This document shows positions 9,968 to 15,673 of a stretch of DNA of 64,000 nt, piece after piece. Position 1 is the stretch's first letter. Each line of letters opens with the position of its first letter. Both the position numbers and the translations under genes were made by a program. The notes beneath the pieces were generated by a model. That model searched no databases and had not been told where the DNA came from. It was given only the letters and a program-made list of their open reading frames with translations. The DNA comes from Cellvibrio zantedeschiae (GTDB taxonomy: Bacteria > Pseudomonadota > Gammaproteobacteria > Pseudomonadales > Cellvibrionaceae): the NCBI RefSeq assembly GCF_014652535.1, contig NZ_BMYZ01000002.1, positions 310,001 to 374,000 of the forward strand. The letters run 5' to 3'.

Positions 9968-10438
9968 ATGAAACAGGAATGTTCTTGTAGTTGCGGTAAA
10001 TCTACCCTAATCATTTGCACCACTCCCATTTCCAGATTTGCTTGTCATTGCTTGAACTGCCAAGGTTACACAGGTTTGCCCTTGAGTGATGATTGTGCAT
10101 TTCTAGCAAAAGATGTTGTCGTACCCCAAGTAAACTCCATCCAATATTCTAAAAGTAATTCTTTAATATCTCTGAAAAGAGGCAAGTGTAGTTCTTGTGG
10201 CTCGCCCGTAATTTCAATTTTTAATGTTTTCGGATTTTTAAGTTTTGTTTATATCCCTAGTAAAAATATACCACCTAATATAAATATTACTCGCATTGAT
10301 GCGCATACATTTTATAAACGACGCGTTTCCGAAATATATGATAGAGCTCCAAAATACTACGGATATTGGTCTAGTCAGTTAAATACAGTGCGTATATTAT
10401 TATGGGCATTGCTAAGATTAAAAATACATAAAGGATAA
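9968..10438 (+). CDS. GFA/CENP-V-like zinc protein
   Basis: A 156-residue protein with the cysteine layout of the GFA (glutathione-dependent formaldehyde-activating enzyme/CENP-V) family: CSCSCGKS near the N-terminus, CHCLNCQGYTG at about 28-38 and RGKCSSCGSPV at about 74-84. These cysteines bind zinc in the family. The C-terminal half is divergent and rich in Lys, Tyr and Ile. First gene of a run of nine small + strand genes. GFA-like proteins are frequent passengers of integron cassettes in marine and soil bacteria (general knowledge). The biochemical role of such divergent members is unknown, and a formaldehyde role should not be assumed. Confidence 0.75.
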   Translation: MKQECSCSCGKSTLIICTTPISRFACHCLNCQGYTGLPLSDDCAFLAKDVVVPQVNSIQYSKSNSLISLKRGKCSSCGSPVISIFNVFGFLSFVYIPSKNIPPNINITRIDAHTFYKRRVSEIYDRAPKYYGYWSSQLNTVRILLWALLRLKIHKG

Positions 10439-10594
10439 TTGCAAGTATTAATTAGCGCCCACTTAGGTTTGTAATTTTCAAGTCGGGGCTCTAGCTATGC
10501 ACTTTTTTCTGCTCTAAAACATTCATAAAACCACCAGTTAAAATTAGTTGCCGAAATCGGCGTTAGGCGAAAAAGCCACACAGGAAATGTGAAA
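10439..10594. other. Inter-cassette spacer with attC-like right end
   Basis: No gene. The heptamer GTTAGGC at 10562-10568 matches the integron attC right-end consensus GTTRRRY and follows a short GCCGA/TCGGC inverted repeat at about 10551-10561. A matching left end (RYYYAAC) after the preceding gene is not evident, so a complete attC is not shown. The 15-base repeat of the other spacers is absent here. Confidence 0.3.
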
Positions 10595-11047
10595 ATGATC
10601 GGAAGTTGTTTGTGTGGTGCAGTCACATTTAACGTGAAATTTGACTCCCTTAAAGCATATCAATGTCACTGTTCTCTTTGTAGAAAACAAACCGGAGCGG
10701 CGTCTAGTTGCGGAACTGTTGTTCACGTCAATAAATTTGAATGGCTCTCGGGGGAAAGTAATATTTCAGCTTGGGTTAAAAGCACAGGATACACGTCCCA
10801 TTTTTGTAGCAGCTGCGGCTCATCTGTTCCAAATAAATTCAGGGGGAATCCGTATTATTGGGTTCCCGCTGGTTTAATGGATAGCGAAAATATCGAAGTC
10901 GTTGCAAATATTTTTGTTTGTGATGTAGCGAGTTGGAGTCAGGTTTCTACAAGTATAAACCCCTATGAAACCAGACCAGAGGTAGAAAATTTAATCGCGC
11001 AATTGTGCGGCGACACCTATCAAGCCAATCAAACATACGGTTTTTAA
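10595..11047 (+). CDS. GFA/CENP-V family protein
   Basis: A 150-residue GFA-family protein, closer to the consensus than the preceding gene: GSCLCGAVTF at the N-terminus, CHCSLCRKQTGAA, then FCSSCGSSVP. Two zinc sites of the CENP-V fold are expected. A GTG six bases upstream is in frame, but AGGAA at 10582-10586 is spaced correctly (8 bases) for the ATG at 10595 and too close for the GTG. The two adjacent GFA genes are clearly different in sequence, so they are not a recent tandem duplication. Enzymatic role unproven for most of this family. Confidence 0.88.
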   Translation: MIGSCLCGAVTFNVKFDSLKAYQCHCSLCRKQTGAASSCGTVVHVNKFEWLSGESNISAWVKSTGYTSHFCSSCGSSVPNKFRGNPYYWVPAGLMDSENIEVVANIFVCDVASWSQVSTSINPYETRPEVENLIAQLCGDTYQANQTYGF

Positions 11048-11122
11048 AGGCGTTTGTTTGATTAACCCTCTGGCAACTTTTTCAATAAGAAAGAATTCAG
11101 TGTTGTCAGAATAAAATTAAAT

Positions 11123-11137
11123 GTCCGCTTTTGGCCG
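11123..11137 (+). repeat. 15-base inter-cassette motif, copy A
   Basis: GTCCGCTTTTGGCCG, 76 bases after the stop of the second GFA gene and 100 bases before the next start. First of seven related copies spaced between the small genes of this region. Confidence 0.8.
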
Positions 11138-11236
11138 AATGATTGATCTGAGTTTTAGGTGAGTTAAATAATGATGTCCTAGTAGTAAGTTGGGCTGTCT
11201 ATTTTTGTAGGGTAAGACCAAATATAAGGGCAAAGT

Positions 11237-11662
11237 ATGAAGTACGATGATGCATCGTGGCATTTTGAATCAGATAGTTTTGGTGATTTGCCAGAAATTA
11301 ATGGTTATACCCATACTGGAACATTCCTAGCTTGGGCAATAATCAAAGGCTTAGCTGGAGAACTTCACACAGAAGAATGGCCAGAAGAAATACAAAAATT
11401 AAAGTCTAGGGAAATCACTCCTGCTGAGTTTTTCAGAAATAACTGTGACGGAAAGTTTACCGATGAAGACCTAAATGATCTTGGTAATAAATTCGTTCAG
11501 TTATTCTATGAAAATCAGTATTTCGGAGTCTATGCAGACGCCGCTGACCCAGAAGACCAATTTGAGAATATATACGAGATCCCTAGTAGCTGGGAAACCT
11601 ACGAAAAAGTAGCCCCCAAATTAGATCATGCTTTCAATCTCTGGAAACGCCAAAATTTATAG
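11237..11662 (+). CDS. Small acidic hypothetical protein (KYDDASWH family)
   Basis: A 141-residue acidic soluble protein beginning MKYDDASWHFE, with THTGTFLAWAI and a C-terminal VAPKLDHAFNLWKRQN. I recall this N-terminal signature from a family of uncharacterised bacterial proteins (possibly DUF7832), but I cannot confirm the number. Such small acidic proteins are often immunity proteins of polymorphic toxins or passenger genes of mobile cassettes; that is inference only. No signal peptide or membrane segment. AGGG six bases or so before the ATG supports the start. No catalytic motif seen. Confidence 0.75.
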   Translation: MKYDDASWHFESDSFGDLPEINGYTHTGTFLAWAIIKGLAGELHTEEWPEEIQKLKSREITPAEFFRNNCDGKFTDEDLNDLGNKFVQLFYENQYFGVYADAADPEDQFENIYEIPSSWETYEKVAPKLDHAFNLWKRQNL

Positions 11663-11922
11663 CAAGTGACTGTGGTAAAGACTTCTCTAGGTTGGCCCTT
11701 GTAACGTCGATATAAGGCGCGTTGTAGAGCCGCTACGAGAGTCTGCTTTTGGCCGAACGTAATTAGACGCTTCGAGTAATAAGGCAGGTTTATTCCACTA
11801 AACCCTCCTGTAAGAACAATGTGTTGATTTTTCTATAGAATTGAATGCTCATTTATCTTATTTACAATGCTCAAATGCATTCTCTGTGAAAAACTATTTT
11901 CTTTACGGTAAATAGTTTAGAA
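11663..11922. other. AT-rich inter-cassette spacer
   Basis: The spacer after the KYDDASWH gene is unusually long (445 bases to the next well-supported start at 12108). It holds one copy of the 15-base motif at 11741-11755 and no other gene that I can support, apart from the doubtful 62-codon frame at 11923. Confidence 0.4.
11741..11755 (+). repeat. 15-base inter-cassette motif, copy B
   Basis: GTCTGCTTTTGGCCG, 79 bases after the stop of the preceding gene. Differs from copy A only by C to T at position 4. Confidence 0.8.
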
Positions 11923-12111
11923 ATGTGCTGGAATGTTATTGCTCATTCGAGTGGGTCGGATCATGTGCATGCCAGATTTTGTTTATCCCGAAAGCATGGG
12001 AAAGCAAGAGTTTTGATATTAAAATCACATGATCACAGTATTCTTCTGGCAAAAACCTTAGAAGAGATAACGCGCATGCGCGGCATACAGATGTCAGGCG
12101 AAATTCAATGA
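11923..12111 (+). CDS. Possible short ORF, doubtful
   Basis: A 62-codon frame whose stop overlaps the start of the next gene (ATGA). Its product is basic, rich in His and Ser, with no recognisable domain, and it has no good ribosome binding site. The ATGA overlap is the only argument for translation coupling with the secreted protein downstream. It may be a chance frame or a decayed remnant (its ILKSHDHSILLAKTLEEITRM stretch looks protein-like). Confidence 0.25.
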   Translation: MCWNVIAHSSGSDHVHARFCLSRKHGKARVLILKSHDHSILLAKTLEEITRMRGIQMSGEIQ

Positions 12112-12677
12112 ACTACAAATTCTTATGTATTACTGCGTTACTATGCAGTTTTAGCAATGCAGCAATCAGTGAAAACTACGAGACCGAATCCCTAGGTCTG
12201 ATCAAAAACTTTTATACATGGGTTATAGAAAATGAAAGTGAAGTTTCAAAGCTAGAGCCCACTATTGTTGACGTTCCAGGAAACAATAGATTTTTCTTAG
12301 ATACCACCAATCTGTCTAAATTTTCATCTGCTTTTTTAGAAAGCGGCTATTTCTCAAAAACCTTTCAAACATCTCTAGAGGCTTATTACGTCAAATATAA
12401 AAATAAATTTGATGCTTATCCTCAAAAAGAGTTTGATGATCTTGCAAAATATGGGCGCGGCCCCCTTATGGAAGTAGAAGATATGGACATTTATTTTTGT
12501 GCGCAAGAATATGAATACAAGTCAGAATTTGTAGAAGCAATGAAAGTTAAAAGTATCACAAAAAAAGGTAATGAGTTAACGGTTTCAGTTGTTTCACCGT
12601 ATGAGTGGGTAAATGTATTTAAGTTAACTAAAGAGAACGGTAAATTGCGTATTTCCGGATTTTGTATGTTTATGTAA
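12108..12677 (+). CDS. Secreted hypothetical protein, DUF3828-like
   Basis: A 189-residue protein with a clear N-terminal signal peptide (hydrophobic FLCITALLCSFSNAA, cleavage likely after about residue 20). The mature part starts with LIKNFYTWVIENE, followed by a central YYVKYKNKFDAYP segment and a C-terminal KENGKLRISGF segment. This order resembles periplasmic NTF2-like DUF3828 proteins, but the match is from memory and weak. Expected location is the periplasm. Passenger gene of the cassette-like array; function unknown. Confidence 0.72.
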   Translation: MNYKFLCITALLCSFSNAAISENYETESLGLIKNFYTWVIENESEVSKLEPTIVDVPGNNRFFLDTTNLSKFSSAFLESGYFSKTFQTSLEAYYVKYKNKFDAYPQKEFDDLAKYGRGPLMEVEDMDIYFCAQEYEYKSEFVEAMKVKSITKKGNELTVSVVSPYEWVNVFKLTKENGKLRISGFCMFM

Positions 12678-12681
12678 TTGT

Positions 12682-12797
12682 GCCTAACAAATTAATCAAG
12701 CAGATGGTTTTAAAGTTGCACTTTTGCTATCCCGCTGAGCACTATTTTATGGCAAAAGTTCAATCTAAAAACTACCGCTCATCGCAACGCTAGAGTT
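12682..12797 (+). other. attC-like spacer (degenerate)
   Basis: Five bases after the stop of the secreted protein gene, GCCTAAC (12682-12688) is followed by AAATTAATCAAGC, a close match to the left end of many integron attC sites (RYYYAAC then an A/T-rich stretch and CAAGC). The expected right end GTTRRRY is not intact; CGCTAGAG at 12789-12796 could be a mutated form. This is the one spacer between genes 2 and 9 of the array that lacks the 15-base motif. Confidence 0.4.
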
Positions 12798-12803
12798 TTG
12801 AGT

Positions 12804-13142
12804 ATGAAAGAAATCAGTAGTTTAATTGATAAGGTGATTTTAATAGGAATTACGGTTTTAGATAAAAACGAAAAATTAATTACGCAAATTCAAGTTTATG
12901 GCCCGGTTATTCGGGTATCCGCTGAGGGAATCATTATCAAGCGCAATGTAACGTCAACAGAGTTTGCTATACCTCCAGATTTTGAACATATTACTGAAGC
13001 AGAAGAAGGCGAGTATCGATTACGTTCTTCCGGTGAAGTAGTAGTTAATCCGGACTATATTTCATCGTGGACATTACGAAGCGGTAGCAAAGAAGAAGTT
13101 GAATACTATACGAATTTTGGTTTTAAGGGCTACATCAAATAA
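12804..13142 (+). CDS. Small hypothetical protein, immunity-like
   Basis: A 112-residue soluble protein starting MKEISSLIDKVILIGITVLD, mostly beta-strand in appearance, with FAIPPDFEHI and GEYRLRSSGEVVVNPDYISSW. The C-terminal phrase resembles short proteins I associate with immunity or contact-dependent systems, without a name I can defend. An in-frame TTG lies six bases upstream; ATG with TAGAG eight bases before it is preferred. Unknown function. Confidence 0.7.
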   Translation: MKEISSLIDKVILIGITVLDKNEKLITQIQVYGPVIRVSAEGIIIKRNVTSTEFAIPPDFEHITEAEEGEYRLRSSGEVVVNPDYISSWTLRSGSKEEVEYYTNFGFKGYIK

Positions 13143-13262
13143 CTTTGGTAGGTATATTCGTGTAGTACACATTAAAGTTGTTATTTTTAACGCAAAATTA
13201 ACACTAAGAAAAATCTGTAGTCCAAAATCGCTCTAACAAGCGGAAATGTTGACCTAACTAAT

Positions 13263-13277
13263 GTCTGCTTATGGCCG
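13263..13277 (+). repeat. 15-base inter-cassette motif, copy C
   Basis: GTCTGCTTATGGCCG, 121 bases after the preceding stop. AAGCGGA at 13237-13243 can pair with TCTGCTT of this copy (one G-T pair), giving an imperfect hairpin around CCTAAC. Confidence 0.78.
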
Positions 13278-13357
13278 AAAACACCAGCATAAATCTGCCA
13301 GTTTAGCCCGCCAGGTGCGCACCAATAAGCACCCAGTTGGTTTGAGGGAAACAATAA

Positions 13358-13720
13358 ATGACTAAATCAAAAATACTATTAGTGCTAACTTACATTATGA
13401 GCGTTTCGATATTGATCGTCGGCGCATTTTCGTTCAACTCAATAAATCGAGATTTAGAAGACGGCTTTGCAAAGGTATCAATAGTCGCAAGCAGTCCCGA
13501 ACTGACGGAGCAGTTTTACCAAAAGGTTAAGTCAGGTGTGTTCACTAGTTCGGACTACCTTGAGTTATTTAGAAAAAATTTTGAGGCCGAAAAGTCAGTT
13601 GCCAATTATGCAAAATCACTTATTAATATGAATAATGCAATGAGGGACATTATTGTGTCTATTGGGATACTGCAATTGCTCTTGCTGACTCTATACGTGA
13701 AATATAATAAGAAGACCTAA
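13358..13720 (+). CDS. Small membrane protein with two transmembrane helices
   Basis: A 120-residue protein with one hydrophobic helix at about 5-25 (ILLVLTYIMSVSILIVGAF) and another near 95-112 (IIVSIGILQLLLLTLYV), separated by an extracytoplasmic stretch of about 70 residues. The N-terminal MTKSK and the C-terminal KYNKKT are positively charged, which suggests both ends are in the cytoplasm. GAGGGA eight bases before the ATG is a good ribosome binding site. No family recognised; passenger gene of the array. Confidence 0.68.
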   Translation: MTKSKILLVLTYIMSVSILIVGAFSFNSINRDLEDGFAKVSIVASSPELTEQFYQKVKSGVFTSSDYLELFRKNFEAEKSVANYAKSLINMNNAMRDIIVSIGILQLLLLTLYVKYNKKT

Positions 13721-13755
13721 AACGTACTGTAGGTAAAAAATTTGATTGTTGAAAT

Positions 13756-13770
13756 GTCTGCTAATGGCCG
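13756..13770 (+). repeat. 15-base inter-cassette motif, copy D
   Basis: GTCTGCTAATGGCCG, 36 bases after the preceding stop and 48 bases before the next start. Confidence 0.75.
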
Positions 13771-13817
13771 GAACTAAAACTTGAAATTCCCACCCAAACT
13801 CGGTCTTATGTGAAATT

Positions 13818-14261
13818 ATGAATTGGAAAATTGTCCTAGAGGAATTTAAACATCAAGACATGCTTGTAGATATTTACTATGAGCAAATGGACACTGAAGC
13901 GTGGGTTAGAGTATTTAACTGGCTTGCGAATTGCCCAGAGCTTAAATCTATAAATTGTTATATTCCAACGGCTGATGAGAACTTGCAGCATCTACCAGAG
14001 AACATCGGAGATTATATAGAGCAAGAAGGATTCTATTGCTTTATTTCACTAACAGTTTCTGGAATTGACTTATACTTGCGATTTTACATAAAGTCTGAGA
14101 TAGAGGGTGACATTTTGCCAAAAGATATAGACACAGAGGAGAAGCTGCTGTCACTTTTGGAATTTTTGGAAAAAATTAGGCTTGTTGCCGGTGTTCCAAA
14201 ATATATTGTGTGCCCTGAAAATTGTAAAAAAGCTTATATTATTAATGGTCAAGTTGTGTAA
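13818..14261 (+). CDS. Hypothetical soluble protein
   Basis: A 147-residue acidic protein without signal peptide or membrane helix. It opens MNWKIVLEEFKHQDMLVDIYYE and has a Trp-rich early segment (WVRVFNWLANCP), a central FYCFISLTVSGIDLYLRFYI strand-like region and a CPENCKKAYII tail. I do not recognise the family. The layout (helix-strand, acidic, about 150 residues) is common among immunity-type passenger genes, but that is only a guess. Weak ribosome binding site. Confidence 0.68.
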   Translation: MNWKIVLEEFKHQDMLVDIYYEQMDTEAWVRVFNWLANCPELKSINCYIPTADENLQHLPENIGDYIEQEGFYCFISLTVSGIDLYLRFYIKSEIEGDILPKDIDTEEKLLSLLEFLEKIRLVAGVPKYIVCPENCKKAYIINGQVV

Positions 14262-14301
14262 CTAGTACACATAACATGCGCTCAAGGAATCGTGGCCTGA
14301 T

Positions 14302-14326
14302 GTCCGCTTATGTCCGCTTATGGCCG
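14302..14326 (+). repeat. 15-base inter-cassette motif, copy E, with internal tandem duplication
   Basis: The ten bases TGTCCGCTTA occur twice in a row (14301-14310 and 14311-14320) before TGGCCG, so the motif is extended to 25 bases. It lies 41 bases after the preceding stop. Confidence 0.78.
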
Positions 14327-14387
14327 ATGGTTGGCTGAAGGTCTTGGTTGCATAGCTATAGTCTCCACGTTTTTAGGTAAGACCAGC

Positions 14388-14753
14388 ATGAAAATGAAAA
14401 AAACATTTGTTCTCATTACTTTAGCTTTTCTAGCTAATTGTGCTCTACATAAAGATCGTTGGGTAACATCTACATTTTCAGCATCTCAAATTAATTCAGT
14501 TGTACTAAATACTAATCTTGGAACTGAGGAATATAGTCTTTTTTTATGCTCAAAACCAAATTCTGTTGGAGAGCTAAGGTTAAGCAATAATTCAAGTCGC
14601 TTCTTTTGTGTCTCTAAGGCTGGTGAAGTAAAGTTTGCCACTATTAGGAAATCCGAATCAAATACAAAGATCTGTCTTTGGAAAGAGCATGGTTTTTGTG
14701 CTGACGGAGTTTGTGAAAGTATTTCTTCGGCTAGTGACTGCAAAACACTTTAG
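14388..14753 (+). CDS. Small lipoprotein
   Basis: A 121-residue predicted lipoprotein: MKMKKTFVLITLAFLANC gives a basic n-region, hydrophobic core and lipobox LANC with Cys as the acylated residue. The mature domain has four further cysteines near the C-terminus (CLWKEHGFCADGVCE and a final SDCKTL), so disulfides are likely. The same frame is open further upstream through the repeat at 14302, but the lipobox and AGGT near 14374 fix this start. Family not recognised; acts at an envelope membrane. Confidence 0.72.
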   Translation: MKMKKTFVLITLAFLANCALHKDRWVTSTFSASQINSVVLNTNLGTEEYSLFLCSKPNSVGELRLSNNSSRFFCVSKAGEVKFATIRKSESNTKICLWKEHGFCADGVCESISSASDCKTL

Positions 14754-14850
14754 TTTAACGTTTTGTAATTAGGTAAATATTGGCCCAAAAACTTCCTAAG
14801 TTTGGTAGTTATAGCCACAACATAACGACAGTTATTGAGTTATCAAGAAC

Positions 14851-14865
14851 GTCTGCTTTTGGCCG
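14851..14865 (+). repeat. 15-base inter-cassette motif, copy F
   Basis: GTCTGCTTTTGGCCG, 98 bases after the stop of the lipoprotein gene and 86 before the next start. Identical to copy B. Confidence 0.8.
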
Positions 14866-14950
14866 GAATCTAAATTTTGTATCAAAGTCTTCTACAGAAA
14901 GCCGTTTGAAAATTTATCTGGGCATTAGCCCCTTTAACTTTGGAGAGAAA

Positions 14951-15565
14951 ATGGAAAGTCACAAAGAATATGTTTCCGGGCTTGGAAAGGAGTCAAAAAT
15001 TCCTCCAGAAATCAAGGGGTGGAACTGGGGTGCCTTTTTCCTAAATTGGATTTGGGGTATTGGTAACAATACCTATATCGCATTCTTAATGTTTATTCCC
15101 TTTGTCAATTTTATAATGATATTTATCCTTGGTGCGAAGGGGAACGAGTGGGCTTGGCAAAATAAAAAATGGAAAGACGTAAATCATTTTAAATCTGTTC
15201 AAAGAAAATGGTTATTAGCCAGCCTGGGAATAATCGGAGTATTTTTCCCATTACTTTTTCTGTCCGTCTCCTCCGCGCTGAAAGGGGAGGCTTACGATCA
15301 ATCACTCTCCATTATTCGTGAAAATCAGCAAGTTATAGAAATGGTAGGCAAGCCAATTGAACCTGGATATTTCATACTCGGCAGTATTAGTACGCAGGGT
15401 CCGAATGGTCAGGCCTCACTTGAATACAACATTTCCGGTCCTAAAGCCTCTGCTGTTGTTTATGTATACGCTAATAAGCATGCGGGCACCTGGAACTTAG
15501 AACAAGTGGTAGTGAATGACGAGGAAAACCATAAAAAGATCAATGTGATTCCAAGAGAAAACTAA
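14951..15565 (+). CDS. Membrane protein with C-terminal Coa1/Tim21-like domain
   Basis: A 204-residue protein. N-terminal PPEIKGWNWGAFFLNWIWGIGNNTYIA followed by helices at about 36-58 and 84-106 resembles bacterial DUF2628-like membrane segments. The C-terminal soluble part (about 112-200), with MVGKPIEPGYFILGSIS and SGPKASAVVYVYANKHAGTWNLEQ, matches the cytochrome oxidase assembly factor Coa1 domain found in many uncharacterised bacterial proteins. GGAGAG nine bases before the ATG at 14951 sets the start; the frame stays open upstream through repeat copy F, which I regard as non-coding. The Coa1 label describes fold, not proven function in respiration. Last gene of the array. Confidence 0.75.
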   Translation: MESHKEYVSGLGKESKIPPEIKGWNWGAFFLNWIWGIGNNTYIAFLMFIPFVNFIMIFILGAKGNEWAWQNKKWKDVNHFKSVQRKWLLASLGIIGVFFPLLFLSVSSALKGEAYDQSLSIIRENQQVIEMVGKPIEPGYFILGSISTQGPNGQASLEYNISGPKASAVVYVYANKHAGTWNLEQVVVNDEENHKKINVIPREN

Positions 15566-15593
15566 TGTGCGGTAAACGAGGCTAGATAAGTTG

Positions 15594-15624
15594 AGCGGAT
15601 GTCCGCTTTTGGCCGTTAGCGGAA
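15594..15624. repeat. 15-base inter-cassette motif, copy G, palindromic form
   Basis: GTCCGCTTTTGGCCG at 15601-15615 is flanked on both sides by AGCGGA: 15594-15599 forms the perfect palindrome AGCGGA-TG-TCCGCT, and TTAGCGGA at 15616-15623 can pair with TCCGCT across the GGCC. It is the last copy, 36 bases after the final small gene, and the only one with the right-hand arm. Confidence 0.75.
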
Positions 15625-15659
15625 AAGATGGAGGCCAATTATCATCAGCCTCCATCTTT
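15624..15659. terminator. Bidirectional intrinsic terminator, array end/GH43
   Basis: AAAGATGGAGGC (15624-15635) pairs with GCCTCCATCTTT (15648-15659), a 12-bp stem between convergent genes. It ends the GH43 transcript on the minus strand (CTTTT follows) and the array on the plus strand. Confidence 0.75.
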
Positions 15660-15673
15660 GTAACAAACCTCAT

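Noticed and set aside
14310-14387. Upstream extension of the lipoprotein gene from ATG at 14310
   Set aside because: It would start inside the repeat motif and bury the lipobox about 40 residues into the protein; the ATG at 14388 gives a standard lipoprotein signal.
14780-14950. Upstream extension of the Coa1-like gene
   Set aside because: It reads through repeat copy F and has no ribosome binding site; GGAGAG sits correctly before the ATG at 14951.
9968-15624. Canonical integron
   Set aside because: No integrase gene, no attI and no complete attC site could be shown; only cassette-like organisation is claimed.
9968-15624. Prophage or defence island
   Set aside because: No phage structural, integrase, restriction, toxin-nuclease or helicase genes seen among the small genes.
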